DNA of 55,524 nt from Candidatus Rifleibacteriota bacterium (GTDB lineage: Bacteria > Muiribacteriota > Ozemobacteria > Ozemobacterales > Ozemobacteraceae): assembly GCA_018818125.1 (NCBI GenBank), contig JAHISQ010000047.1, forward strand, positions 1-55,524, in the 5' to 3' direction. Shown here piece after piece: positions 10,009-19,356 of the stretch. Position numbers and translations under genes: made by a program. The stretch's first letter is position 1; every line of letters begins with the position of its first letter. The notes below the pieces were generated by a model, which was not told the DNA's origin, made no database searches, and saw nothing but the letters and a program-made list of their open reading frames with translations.

Positions 10009-10757
10009 GTCGCAGACCACTGATTGCCGCCAACTGGAAGATGCACAAGACTTGCCAGGAAGCTAAAACTTTTATGGCAGAACTATTGCCAAAAATAGCC
10101 GATCTCAAGGACGTAGATGTTCTTATCTGCCCGCCCTTTACACTGATTTCTACGGTTGATATGGGTCGTGATGGCAGCAAAGTTTTGCTTGGCGCCCAGA
10201 ATATGCATCACGAAAGCAAAGGCGCTTTCACCGGCGAAGTTGCCCCAATGATGCTCAGGGATCTTAAATGTGAATTTGTAATTCTCGGGCACTCTGAACG
10301 CCGCTGGGTTTTTGGCGAAACTGACGATATGATCAACAAAAAGATGCATGCCGCTTTTGCCAACGGCCTGATTCCGGTTCTGTGCGTTGGCGAAAAACTC
10401 GAAGAACGTGAAAAGAACCTGACTGACCAGGTCATTCTGAATCAGCTGGAAAAAAATCTTGCTGGTATCTCAGAAAGCTTTGTCAGCGGCATAGTTATCG
10501 CTTATGAACCGGTCTGGGCAATCGGCACCGGCAAAAATGCGACAACAAAAGATGCCAAAGATGCAATTGCACTGATTCGCGAATACCTGCACAGCAAATA
10601 TGGCCAGGAAATTTCCGAAAAGGTACGCATACTTTATGGCGGTTCAGTCAAGCCCGAAAACGTCAAAACTTACATGGATCAGGACGGCATAGACGGTGCC
10701 TTGGTTGGCGGTGCCAGCCTCGAAGCCGATTCTTTTGCAAAACTGACCAGGTTCTGA
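10005..10757 (+). CDS. tpiA: Triosephosphate isomerase
   Basis: It interconverts dihydroxyacetone phosphate and glyceraldehyde-3-phosphate. Substrate-binding AANWKMHKT, the catalytic histidine in GHSERR, the catalytic glutamate and flexible loop 6 in AYEPVWAIGTG, and YGGSVKP are all present in a 250-residue TIM barrel of usual length. The four-base overlap with pgk makes a coupled pair. A strong bidirectional-looking terminator follows directly. Confidence 0.96.
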   Translation: MSRRPLIAANWKMHKTCQEAKTFMAELLPKIADLKDVDVLICPPFTLISTVDMGRDGSKVLLGAQNMHHESKGAFTGEVAPMMLRDLKCEFVILGHSERRWVFGETDDMINKKMHAAFANGLIPVLCVGEKLEEREKNLTDQVILNQLEKNLAGISESFVSGIVIAYEPVWAIGTGKNATTKDAKDAIALIREYLHSKYGQEISEKVRILYGGSVKPENVKTYMDQDGIDGALVGGASLEADSFAKLTRF

Positions 10758-10773
10758 TCTTAACGGACTTACT

Positions 10774-10833
10774 AAAAAACCGCCTGCCATTCCCGGCCCG
10801 GCTTACGGCGTCGGGTCTGGCAGGCGGTTTTTT
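10774..10833 (+). terminator. Terminator after tpiA
   Basis: A perfect 16-base stem (10774-10789 with 10818-10833), A-rich on the left and T-rich on the right, encloses a 28-base loop. It could stop transcription from both sides. Confidence 0.9.
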
Positions 10834-10871
10834 GCTGGTAATAAACTTGTGGCATCGGTTAGAATAGCAGC

Positions 10872-12578
10872 ATGAGTATTGGCATAAGACTCAAAATTGC
10901 GTTAGGCTTTGCGCTGCTGACCATACTTGTAGTTTCGGCGGTATCGTTCTGGGCAGCGCAAAGTCTTGGCGTCTCGATCGACAGCTCTGACCTTGTCAAG
11001 CTTGAAAACCTCAAGGACAAGGTCGTGGCGCAGCTGAACCATACGCAGCAGGAGCTTGACCGCATTGGGAAAGAAACCGCGAGCGCACTCGTCGATCTGA
11101 AGTTTTTTTCGCGTGATGCTGACCAGCAGCAACGAATCGCCGAAAAGCTCAAAAGTTCACTAAATCTTGACTGGCTCGAAATCTTTCAACAGGGTCAGCC
11201 AATTCTGCAGCCGCACAGCTCTTTTTCCCAACCCAGCTTAACTCCGGGTCACCTTCGGCGCCTGACCAGTTCAGGGCCGTTCTCGTATCGAGGCTATCTA
11301 ATTACCGCGAGCCAAATACAGATTAACGCCAGTACCACCCTCTTTCTTGCACGCCAACCAGAATTCACTGCCATACCGATGCTGTGCATTTTTGACCACA
11401 AAGGACTGCTTTACGCAGATCACTACCTGCCTGACTCGGATTTTTTGCGCAAACTTACCCAGGAAAAAAACACTGACCAGGCATTGATCGATAACGAGAC
11501 ATTTAGAATTCGCGCTTTTCAAGTCGCTCCAAGTCAGAACTGGCTGCTGGTAGGATATGCAGCACAACGTGCTACTATTACCCGAGCCGACATTGACCTT
11601 CTGATGATGCGCCTTGCCATCCTTGAGGTCGTCGGACTGCTGATTCTCGGCTTCTTTCTCGGTCGGAAAATGCTATCGCCGCTTAATGCTCTGCGCCACG
11701 GAATCGAGCAGGTAGCAGACGGACACTGGAAAGAAATTCCGCTCAACGAAGCACCAATGAAAAACAGCGGCGACGAAATTGAAACGGTTGCTCATAGCTT
11801 CAATCACATGGTCCGCGAGCTGACTCTCGCCCAGAATCGACTTATCGAAGTACAAAAAGAGCTGGCGACAAAAGAAAAAATGGCAGCGCTTGGTCGCTTC
11901 TCTGCGGGCATTGCCCATGAAATCAACAATCCCCTGGGCACTATCCTCGTCACAGCAGGCATGCTCAAGGAAGCTGCCATAAAGAACAGCGAAATTGTTC
12001 CCGAAGAGTTCGACGAAATCATTGAGGAAGTCAAACGTTGCCGCGATATCATCAGCACACTCAGAGCTTACACCAGCCGAACCCATCCTGATCTCGCCCG
12101 CATGAGCTTCTGCGACTTTTTCGCGACACTGGCGCAGAAAATGCAAGCTGCTGCCGAATTCAATGATATTGAACTGGCGTTTTCCTCGAAAGTCACAGAA
12201 GGCGAGCTCCGTGTCGATCTCAAGGCCATGCAACAGGTTTTTCATAATCTTATCAAAAATGCCGGCGAAGCAATGAGCGAACAGGCAGACAAGCGAGTCG
12301 AAATAGCAGCTGAAATGACAGCAAACCACTTTGCAATCAGGTTTATGGATACTGGCCCAGGTTTTCAGTGTCTGCCGGAACATATATTTGAGCCGCTGTT
12401 CACCACCAAAGCTCAGGGAACAGGTCTCGGCCTGGTAATCTGCCAGGCTATCATCGACGCCCATCTTGGCCGTATCGAAGCCAATCGTATTGACAACCGG
12501 ATAACAGAATTTTGCGTCAGACTACCTTTTGCACCAACACAGTCAGTCAGCGACAAACCAGGAGAAGATCACAGATGA
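10872..12578 (+). CDS. Membrane sensor histidine kinase (NtrB-like output)
   Basis: A transmembrane helix (about residues 8-28), a roughly 200-residue extracytoplasmic sensor region and a second helix (about 248-265) are followed by a HAMP linker (RKMLSPLNALRHG). The kinase core has the H-box SAGIAHEINNPLGT, the N-box QVFHNLIKNAGEAM, the DTGPGF G1 box and GTGLGLVIC. The signal is unknown; the sensor region matches nothing I recognise. The ATGA overlap with the downstream sigma54 response regulator makes them a cognate pair. The unit continues through the two secreted-protein genes by further overlaps, so these are probably the system's output or sensing partners. Confidence 0.9.
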   Translation: MSIGIRLKIALGFALLTILVVSAVSFWAAQSLGVSIDSSDLVKLENLKDKVVAQLNHTQQELDRIGKETASALVDLKFFSRDADQQQRIAEKLKSSLNLDWLEIFQQGQPILQPHSSFSQPSLTPGHLRRLTSSGPFSYRGYLITASQIQINASTTLFLARQPEFTAIPMLCIFDHKGLLYADHYLPDSDFLRKLTQEKNTDQALIDNETFRIRAFQVAPSQNWLLVGYAAQRATITRADIDLLMMRLAILEVVGLLILGFFLGRKMLSPLNALRHGIEQVADGHWKEIPLNEAPMKNSGDEIETVAHSFNHMVRELTLAQNRLIEVQKELATKEKMAALGRFSAGIAHEINNPLGTILVTAGMLKEAAIKNSEIVPEEFDEIIEEVKRCRDIISTLRAYTSRTHPDLARMSFCDFFATLAQKMQAAAEFNDIELAFSSKVTEGELRVDLKAMQQVFHNLIKNAGEAMSEQADKRVEIAAEMTANHFAIRFMDTGPGFQCLPEHIFEPLFTTKAQGTGLGLVICQAIIDAHLGRIEANRIDNRITEFCVRLPFAPTQSVSDKPGEDHR

Positions 12579-13909
12579 AAAGCCGCATAGTCATTATCGA
12601 CGACGAAGTAAAGCTTTTAAAAGCCCTGAAAAAAGCGCTTGAACTCGAAGGATTCGAAGTGTTCGAATTTTCTGACCCTGTAGTCGGACTTGAGTTTATC
12701 AGCAAACGCGATATTGATCTGGTTATTTCTGATATTCGCATGAGCGGAATGTCAGGCATCGAGTTGCTTGGCAAAATTAAACAGCGCAAGCCTGAACTCA
12801 ACTGCATTCTGATGACTGCCTTTTCTTCGGTCGAAACTGCGATAACCGCAGTAAAACTGGGTGCCAGCGACTACCTGCTCAAGCCTTTTGAGCTTGCCGA
12901 CTTTAAAAACGCTGTTTATCAGGTGCTGAAAAGTAAAGTTGCTGCAGCTCCTCTGCCAGAAGATAAAAGGATTATTGGCAATTCTGAGGGAATGCGACAG
13001 ATACACAAAATTGTCGAAAGCATTTCTGACACCAGCAGTACCGTTATGATTTACGGCGAAAGTGGAACCGGCAAGGAGCTGATAGCCAGATCAATTCACC
13101 GCAGTTCGCGCCGCAACGACAAGCCTTTTATCGCAGTTAACTGCAGTGCCATACCAGAGCAGTTGTTCGAAAGTGAAATGTTCGGCCATAAAAAAGGCAG
13201 CTTTACCAACGCATATACCGACAAAACGGGCCTTTTCAAAGAAGCCGAGGGCGGCACACTTTTCCTCGACGAAATCGGCGATCTGCCGATTTCAGGACAA
13301 GCCAAGCTTTTGCGCGTTCTGCAGGATGGCATCTTCAAGCCGATCGGATCAACTCAACAGTTTAAATCAGATGTTCGCATAATTGCAGCAACTAACAAGC
13401 TACTGCGCAAAGAGGTTGCGAGCGGCAATTTCCGCGAGGACCTGCTCTATCGTATCAATGTTGTCGAAATAGAACTACCGCCCCTGCGCCTGCGCCGCCA
13501 GGACATTAGAGAACTTGCCGAATTCTTTATCAGATTCTATGCTAAACGACACAATCGCCAGATAACCACGGGCAGCGAAGATTTTTTCGCAATATTGCGC
13601 AGTTACGACTGGCCCGGCAATATCAGACAGCTTGAAAACTGCATTGAACGCGCGGTTATTTTGAAGCGAGCCGGAGAATTATCGGCCTCTGATCTTAATC
13701 TGCCAAATGAGCATAATGTCGACAACATTATCCAATTCGACAGCGCGCAACCATTGGCAGAAACAATTAACCGCATCGAAGAAAACATCATCCTGCAGGC
13801 TCTTGAAGCCTCCGACTGGAACTATTCACGCGCAGCTTCAGTGCTTGGTATGACCCGGCAAAGCCTGCATTACAAGCTGAAAAAATATGGCATCAGTAAA
13901 GAAAGTTGA
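12575..13909 (+). CDS. NtrC-family sigma54 response regulator
   Basis: Domains run in order: receiver (phospho-acceptor Asp in LVISDIRMSGMSG), AAA+ activator domain with Walker A GESGTGKE and Walker B GTLFLDEIGDLP, and a Fis-type helix-turn-helix near the end (NYSRAASVLGMTRQSLHYKL). It would activate sigma54 promoters after phosphorylation by the upstream kinase. The sigma54-contact loop reads GSFTNA instead of GAFTGA, which may alter contact or merely be a natural variant. The start at 12575 follows GGAGAAG and overlaps the kinase stop by four bases. The frame also stays open to 12512, but that part lies inside the kinase gene. The 3' end overlaps the next gene by 23 bases. Confidence 0.92.
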   Translation: MKSRIVIIDDEVKLLKALKKALELEGFEVFEFSDPVVGLEFISKRDIDLVISDIRMSGMSGIELLGKIKQRKPELNCILMTAFSSVETAITAVKLGASDYLLKPFELADFKNAVYQVLKSKVAAAPLPEDKRIIGNSEGMRQIHKIVESISDTSSTVMIYGESGTGKELIARSIHRSSRRNDKPFIAVNCSAIPEQLFESEMFGHKKGSFTNAYTDKTGLFKEAEGGTLFLDEIGDLPISGQAKLLRVLQDGIFKPIGSTQQFKSDVRIIAATNKLLRKEVASGNFREDLLYRINVVEIELPPLRLRRQDIRELAEFFIRFYAKRHNRQITTGSEDFFAILRSYDWPGNIRQLENCIERAVILKRAGELSASDLNLPNEHNVDNIIQFDSAQPLAETINRIEENIILQALEASDWNYSRAASVLGMTRQSLHYKLKKYGISKES

Positions 13910-15203
13910 TCGCCGGCAGCAATCTCAAACGATTTATCAAAATTGCTTGAATGCGGGCAACTTGATATTTGCAGTTTGCCTGCTTCTTTTTGCCGCAGTT
14001 CCAATGTCTGCAAGAACACTCTATGCCGCTTTTGAAGAGCCCGTATATGAGCTGAAACCAACTGATGATTCAACCAGCATGATGTTTTTGCAAAGCTGGT
14101 CATTTGATCAGCTGCATCTGCCCGCAGTATCAGAAACAGTATGGGGAAACGCCAAGCAGTGCCGTGCGGCCATTGTAAAAACTGGCGGGCGTAGCTTTGT
14201 TTCAAAACTAAGTAAGGATGAGACAGTGCTGCTGTTCAATTTGAATGGTGCCGTCGATGACAAGTTGCAGATAATTCCGCTGCTGCAGGTGAATACATTA
14301 CTACCAGCAAAAGGGAAAACCCAGCTTAGTGCTACGCCGGCCAGGATCAGAATGATTGAAGACGAGCTTAAAATTCTGGCCGAGTCGGTTTTGCATTTTC
14401 AGCAGAATAACAATTGCTTTTCATGCCACACGGCACTCCCTCTCGCTCTTTCCTGCAAGGTTGCCGCCGCTTCAGGCTACCGAATTCCGGAAGAGACCAT
14501 GACTCGGATAGGGCAGAGCATTGCCAAAATGCAGAATGCGAGTGGCGCTTACCGTTTCCCTGACCACCCGGATTACGGCCTGATCTCAACAACACTGTGT
14601 GCAGGCGTAATAATGGCTATGCTCAGCGATTTTTCATCGCAATACCTCGAAAATCTGCAAAAAATTCGCCGGCTTATGCCCGATTGGCTTGATGACGACG
14701 GTCTGCTCAAATCAGACTTCTATTTTCGCCCGTTGTTTATCGGTCATAATACAAACTTGCTGTTTGAGGCAGTAATACTGCAAACTCTCTACCTCTATGC
14801 CGCTACGGACACCCCTGATTTTTTTGATGACAGTCTGCGAAAAAGGCTTATTCAGCTGAGGAAACAGGCAACCTTTAACCAGTCAGAGCCAATTCAACGC
14901 CAGATTCTCCTGATGGCTGGCACTCCCTTGCTTTTTCAGTTCAGCACGGCTGAGCGACCGTTGATTGTCAATCAATTGTTGCATCTACTCAAGAACGAAC
15001 CCGAAGGTCAACGCGCAGATATCAGAGCATTAGCACTTTTTCTGCTCGGCCGATTCAACCCCTTAGCCACACCTGAACTTGCCAGAAAGAGGCCACTTCA
15101 GAATCTTGGCGATAGAATATGGTCTTGTTTTGAACAAATTGTAACTTCTCTGCCAACAAGGGCAAAGAATAACCAGATTTCTGCCGATAGTGCAGAGCAA
15201 TGA
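13887..15203 (+). CDS. Exported CxxCH protein with toroid-like helical domain
   Basis: A signal-like hydrophobic segment (about residues 28-43, LIFAVCLLLFAAVPMSA) marks an exported protein of 438 residues. Near residue 178 the sequence NNCFSCHTALPLAL holds one CxxCH haem-c motif followed by LP. This arrangement recalls proteins from Planctomycetes and Acidobacteria that join a SCHxxxLP motif to a squalene-cyclase/prenyltransferase-like alpha-alpha toroid. The downstream region (SGAYRFPDHPDYGLISTT and helical repeats) fits such a toroid, but the usual catalytic DxDD is not visible. It overlaps the regulator before it by 23 bases and the deacetylase after it by four, so it belongs to the same unit. 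A role in redox sensing or polymer handling is speculation. Confidence 0.55.
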   Translation: MASVKKVDRRQQSQTIYQNCLNAGNLIFAVCLLLFAAVPMSARTLYAAFEEPVYELKPTDDSTSMMFLQSWSFDQLHLPAVSETVWGNAKQCRAAIVKTGGRSFVSKLSKDETVLLFNLNGAVDDKLQIIPLLQVNTLLPAKGKTQLSATPARIRMIEDELKILAESVLHFQQNNNCFSCHTALPLALSCKVAAASGYRIPEETMTRIGQSIAKMQNASGAYRFPDHPDYGLISTTLCAGVIMAMLSDFSSQYLENLQKIRRLMPDWLDDDGLLKSDFYFRPLFIGHNTNLLFEAVILQTLYLYAATDTPDFFDDSLRKRLIQLRKQATFNQSEPIQRQILLMAGTPLLFQFSTAERPLIVNQLLHLLKNEPEGQRADIRALALFLLGRFNPLATPELARKRPLQNLGDRIWSCFEQIVTSLPTRAKNNQISADSAEQ

Positions 15204-16621
15204 AAACTCTTATGTCTAATCATAAATCTTCACCTGTACACTATCGAAACAAAGTACCAGCAATAGAGCGACACCTGAACTATGGCAGACTCTTCAGGTG
15301 GCACTTTTTTTCAGCCTGCCTGCTGTTATGCATTGTGTTGCTCTCTGGCCCGGCTTCTCTGTATGCGCAAGACTTCGATTCAATGAATCCACCAGATTTG
15401 ATGAAAGACTTTGAGGCCTTACGTCAGCGTATCAGGCAAAACCCACGCGATGTCGCGGCATTAAATTCTCTTGGCATTATCTACGCACAAGCCGGCAAGC
15501 TCGACGATGCAACCAGACTCTGGCGTTATGCGCTCGGAATCGATCCCAACTACATTCACCTTTACAATAATCTTGGTTCCGCACTCAAACAGCTGGGACG
15601 CAAAGACGAAGCCAGAATTATTTTCAGAACCGGGCTTACTCGCTCTTCCTCCTACTGGATCTACTACAACCTCGGCCTGCTTGAAAAGGAAGGAAGCAAC
15701 CTGCCAGTTGCTGCGACCTGTTTTAAGAGCTGCCTGCAACAGCATCCAGGTTTTGAACCTGCACTCAAACAACTTGCCGAACTCGGCTACCACGTTCAGC
15801 TGCCAGCAACCAAAGCTGCGAGGCCGCTGAGTCTTGGCAGTTACAAGCCCCCGGTCGAAACCGGCAATATCGACTTTTACCCGCTTTACCCCGATGGCGT
15901 CGAGACTCAGCCGAGTGGCAAAACCTGGAGTTCTGGTTCGAACTATGCTGCAAAACCCTCACGCAGCACTACAATCACACCCTTTACCCCGCTTTCGTTA
16001 GCAGATTGTGATCAGATCATCAAAACGTTCAAAGCTGATCCCAAAGACCGCTTTATCGCTCTGACTTTCGACGACGGGCCACACCACACCCTGACCCGAG
16101 AGATACTCGATATTCTCGGGCGCGAAGGCGCAAAGGGCACGTTCTTTGTCGTTGGCAATCGCGCCGAAACCTATCCCGACATCCTTACCCGCATGATTGC
16201 GGAAGGTCATGATGTCGGCAACCACAGCTGGGAACACAATAGCCTTACCAAAAGCAGTCGCCCCCAGGCACTGCAAAGTCTGCAGCGCACCAATGAGCTG
16301 ATCAGTGGTATCACCGGCAAAGCCTGCCTGATAGTAAGACCACCGTTCGGTCAGACGAATCAGAGCGTCAAAGGACTCATTCACGGCCAGGGCTGGCACG
16401 AAATCATGTGGGATTCAGACAGCCGCGACTGGGAAAATAAAAACCCTGACCGCATACTTTCGCGTGTAATGCGCTCCGTCAGCCCTGGCAGCATCGTGCT
16501 TTTTCACGACATTCACCCAGGCGCAGCTCAGATGCTGCCAACCCTGATCAAAGCATTCAAGGCCAACGGATACCGCTTCATCACCATCTCTGAGCTGATC
16601 GCTATCAGAAGCGCCAGCTAA
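15200..16621 (+). CDS. TPR - polysaccharide deacetylase (NodB) fusion, exported
   Basis: After a basic N-terminus and a hydrophobic export segment (about residues 34-56) come about four tetratricopeptide repeats (residues 75-200), a linker, and a carbohydrate esterase 4 domain (about 265-470). The CE4 motifs are clear: TFDDGPH with the catalytic base and metal Asp, NHSWEHNS giving the two metal histidines, RPPFGQTN, WDSDSRDW and VLFHDIHP. It would remove N-acetyl groups from a cell-wall or extracellular polysaccharide outside the cytoplasm. It is the last gene of the overlapping kinase-regulator unit, which suggests envelope remodelling under that system. A 35-base stretch of its 3' end reappears with three changes at 24708-24742. 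Confidence 0.88.
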   Translation: MKTLMSNHKSSPVHYRNKVPAIERHLNYGRLFRWHFFSACLLLCIVLLSGPASLYAQDFDSMNPPDLMKDFEALRQRIRQNPRDVAALNSLGIIYAQAGKLDDATRLWRYALGIDPNYIHLYNNLGSALKQLGRKDEARIIFRTGLTRSSSYWIYYNLGLLEKEGSNLPVAATCFKSCLQQHPGFEPALKQLAELGYHVQLPATKAARPLSLGSYKPPVETGNIDFYPLYPDGVETQPSGKTWSSGSNYAAKPSRSTTITPFTPLSLADCDQIIKTFKADPKDRFIALTFDDGPHHTLTREILDILGREGAKGTFFVVGNRAETYPDILTRMIAEGHDVGNHSWEHNSLTKSSRPQALQSLQRTNELISGITGKACLIVRPPFGQTNQSVKGLIHGQGWHEIMWDSDSRDWENKNPDRILSRVMRSVSPGSIVLFHDIHPGAAQMLPTLIKAFKANGYRFITISELIAIRSAS

Positions 16622-16679
16622 GCGATAAGCCATGTAAGAGGCTGTTCAAAAAAGCAGCCTTGTGAGTCCGCTGAAACTG

Positions 16680-17333
16680 TTAGCCGGAATGGGTGATTTT
16701 GATGGCTTCGCGAGAGAGTTCTCTACTCGAGGTTACGCCTAGTTTGTCTTTGAGACGGGTGAGATAAGTTTCGACGGTGCGATGGCTTAAGGCCAACTGG
16801 GCAGCTATTTCCCGGTTGCCAAAACCTTGCCCCAAAAGAGTCAGAACTTCTATTTCTCGGCTTGAAAGGTCGCGCAGCGCAGTAACATGACCGCTTTGCT
16901 CAATGATGCGGTCTTCAAGGGTTTTAGCAAGAGTTGGCCCAAGAAATTTCTTACCGGCGACTACCGCATTCACAGCATCGACAAGAGTTTCTACTGGATC
17001 TGCCTTGGTAACGTAAGCATTTACGCCGATCTGCAGCGCCTGTTCCACAAACAGTCTGGTATCGTGCATCGAATAGATGATCAGGCCCAATCCGGGCTTT
17101 TGCTGGCGCACCTGAGTGATGCCATCGAAAGCGGTTTCCCCGTTTAATGACAGATCGAAGATGGCAATATCAGCATTGGCTTCAGGGAGTCTGGCAAAAG
17201 CCTCACGCAGGGTTTCGGCCTCACCGCAGACATTAAAGCCGTGCTCCTCAAGCATCATTTTGAGGCCAAGGCGCATGACCGGATGATCTTCGACCAGAAA
17301 AATCTTTACAGCGTCTTTGTTTGTGCCGCTCAT
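16680..17333 (-). CDS. NarL/FixJ-family response regulator
   Basis: The 217-residue protein has a receiver domain (acidic EDHP near residue 15, phospho-acceptor in IAIFDLSLNG, conserved Lys in AYVTKAD) and a C-terminal LuxR-type helix-turn-helix (LSSREIEVLTLLGQG, NREIAAQLALSHRTVETYL). It should bind DNA as a dimer when phosphorylated. Its start overlaps the end of the upstream histidine kinase by four bases, so this is a cognate pair. The target genes are not evident. A small GC hairpin at about 16641-16662 lies between its end and the convergent deacetylase gene. Confidence 0.92.
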   Translation of the reverse strand: MSGTNKDAVKIFLVEDHPVMRLGLKMMLEEHGFNVCGEAETLREAFARLPEANADIAIFDLSLNGETAFDGITQVRQQKPGLGLIIYSMHDTRLFVEQALQIGVNAYVTKADPVETLVDAVNAVVAGKKFLGPTLAKTLEDRIIEQSGHVTALRDLSSREIEVLTLLGQGFGNREIAAQLALSHRTVETYLTRLKDKLGVTSSRELSREAIKITHSG

Positions 17334-18922
17334 TGAATTGAACCTCCGTTCATGGGAGCCCTGATCGAAAGCTTTACGCCGGTTCCGTCAGCAATATTGG
17401 CGATTTTCCATGTTCCGCCAAGCATGCTGATTCGATAATCGATCAGCTTCAAGCCTAGCCCGCTGCCAGCCTCATGCGCTGGCTTCATCACTGCTTTTCC
17501 TGACATGACTGGTAGGGATTGTCCATCATTTTCGATATTAAGATGGATCTGTTCATTTTCTTCGCGCATTTTGATGTTGATATTGGTAGCGTGACCATGT
17601 CTGATGGCATTCTGAACGGCTTCCTGGGCGATGCGGAAAAGGTGCAGCGCAGAATCTGGGTCACCAAGGCGCAAGTCGGTCGAGCCATCAAACAGGCAAC
17701 TTACCTTGTATAATACCGTAGTCTGTGCGGCCAGAGTGGCCAAAGCTGCCCCAACAGCGCGGGGTTCAAGAGCAAGAGGGCACAGTCCGCGCGAAAGGGT
17801 GCGAATCTGATGCACGGTATCCTGCAAAAAGTCGCGCATCATTTTCATTTCGGCTGACCCGGCCTGTTTTTTGGTTTCAAAGCGATGGCGAAGTGCCTCA
17901 AACATACACTGCACGCCTACTATCTGTTGCGAAAGACCATCGTGAAGTTCACGGCCAATAAATCGACGTTCTCGTTCTGATATTTCCAGAAGCTTCTTTT
18001 CAAGGTCACGACGATGATGCATCATTGTTTCAAGGTTTGCATTGGCTTTGCGCAGCTCAGTAGTTCGAGTCTCGACCTTTTCTTCAAGTTGTTCGTTGGC
18101 TTTCAGTAATTGTAGTTCAAGATATTTTCGATCTTCAATTACCGAACCGAAGCCAACTTGATAAGCATACTGCCCATCCGGGCCAGGAATTACTGTAAAA
18201 GTGTCATCAAGCCAGATATAGTTGCCATCTTTGCGTTTATAGCGGAAATCAATCTTCAGAGTTATCCTTCCGCCATTGCTTTCTTTTATTAGAGCTTCCA
18301 TTTTGCCGTTGACCACTAACAGATCATCTGGATGAATTGAATTGCCAAATTCAGTATATGGAAGAGCAAGAATTTCTTCTCTGGTTACCCCCAGGGCATC
18401 AGCAAAGCCTTTGCTGACATAATCAAAACTATTGGATTGGTAGTCAATGCGATACATTGCGTGCGGCGACTGCTCAAGAACTTCCCTGAACCAGCGTTCA
18501 CTCTCAGAAAGCTCGGGTAAAGCATTCTTTTCGCTGGTGCTATCTCGCAATAAGCCAATAAGCTTTCTATTATGCGAGAAATTGTCATTATTTTCTTCTA
18601 CTCTGGCTCTGCATTCAATTGTTCGCAGACTTCCATCCAGGTGAGAGATGCACAGATACTGTTTAAACTCGGAAGAATGGCCATTTAAAATTGCTGAAAG
18701 ATATAAATCAAAATGATTTCTGGTCATTTGCGAAAATCGCACCAGAAATTCTTCCTGACTCATGCTGGATATAGGCTCGAGCCCGAGCATTGGCGCAAAG
18801 TTTTCATCGAATCTGAAAACCAAGGTTTCGAGGTCAAGCTCAAACTGGCTGATGGTAAAAAAAGAGCCGATCAATGCTAAAGAAGGTTTCGAAAGAAATG
18901 CAGTTTTTGTAGTATCGCTCAA
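17330..18922 (-). CDS. PAS-containing NarX-type histidine kinase
   Basis: There are no transmembrane segments, so the sensor is probably cytoplasmic. Two PAS/PAC units fill residues 1-260 (for example HPDDLLVVNGKME, then YKRKDGNYIWLDD). A coiled-coil linker (about 268-315) leads to a HisKA_3 dimerisation domain, with the phospho-accepting His in GRELHDGLSQQIVG, and an ATPase domain with QEAVQNAIRHG and GSGLGLKLIDYR. The start is a TTG behind AGAGG; no ATG fits better. The kinase is coupled by ATGA overlap to the NarL-type regulator. Its PAS domains could sense redox state or a small ligand; no haem-binding or flavin-binding signature is obvious. Confidence 0.9.
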   Translation of the reverse strand: MSDTTKTAFLSKPSLALIGSFFTISQFELDLETLVFRFDENFAPMLGLEPISSMSQEEFLVRFSQMTRNHFDLYLSAILNGHSSEFKQYLCISHLDGSLRTIECRARVEENNDNFSHNRKLIGLLRDSTSEKNALPELSESERWFREVLEQSPHAMYRIDYQSNSFDYVSKGFADALGVTREEILALPYTEFGNSIHPDDLLVVNGKMEALIKESNGGRITLKIDFRYKRKDGNYIWLDDTFTVIPGPDGQYAYQVGFGSVIEDRKYLELQLLKANEQLEEKVETRTTELRKANANLETMMHHRRDLEKKLLEISERERRFIGRELHDGLSQQIVGVQCMFEALRHRFETKKQAGSAEMKMMRDFLQDTVHQIRTLSRGLCPLALEPRAVGAALATLAAQTTVLYKVSCLFDGSTDLRLGDPDSALHLFRIAQEAVQNAIRHGHATNINIKMREENEQIHLNIENDGQSLPVMSGKAVMKPAHEAGSGLGLKLIDYRISMLGGTWKIANIADGTGVKLSIRAPMNGGSIQ

Positions 18923-19040
18923 TGAAGTGACCTCTGCTATAAATTTGTCTTTTCTCTAGAGCGATTATAAGTATATCTTCCAATACCGGCAAGGGCCTTT
19001 TTTCCTTTTAATCAGGTTTTTAATCAGGTCTGTTAATTAG

Positions 19041-19085
19041 AAAAGCAACTGCCAGCCTTCGCATTTGCTACCAGCAGGCAGTTGC
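19041..19085 (-). terminator. Terminator after the hicBA locus
   Basis: On the minus strand a perfect nine-base stem (19077-19085 with 19045-19053) and a 23-base loop are followed by TTTTC. It lies just past the hicA remnant. Confidence 0.6.
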
Positions 19086-19141
19086 AGCTCGTGGAATTAA
19101 TATGTAATGATGCTATCTTGAATGTTTGCTTTGCTTAAAAT

Positions 19142-19356
19142 CTACAGATTTTCAAATTCCCTGGAAAGACCTGCTTGTTGCAAGATTCTCTTCAATAAAT
19201 CCCGGCCAATATCGCCTTTATGCGGATTAGGAATATGTAAGGCGAGATCTCCTTTGGACATAAATTGATGTTTGCCCCCAGAATAAGGGCCATCAAACCC
19301 TGCTTTACGAAGAGCCTTGATAAGTTATCTCTGGATATTGGTTTAAAGGGCGGCAT
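19142..19356 (-). pseudogene. hicA: HicA-type mRNA interferase toxin, frameshifted
   Basis: The frame begins with an ATG that overlaps the hicB stop (TGATG), reads MPPFKPISRDNL, and is then out of phase. One missing base around 19321-19330 would restore a complete 70-residue HicA: IKALRKAGFDGPYSGGKHQF followed by MSKGDLALHIPNPHKGDIG and LLKRILQQAGLS. The double-stranded-RNA-binding-like fold with the catalytic His in GGKHQF is recognisable. As it stands the toxin cannot be made from the normal start. The location next to intact hicB supports the identification. Confidence 0.75.

Noticed and set aside
11673..12464. A 263-codon minus-strand frame within the sensor kinase gene
   Set aside because: It is a shadow of the well-conserved kinase domain and matches no family.
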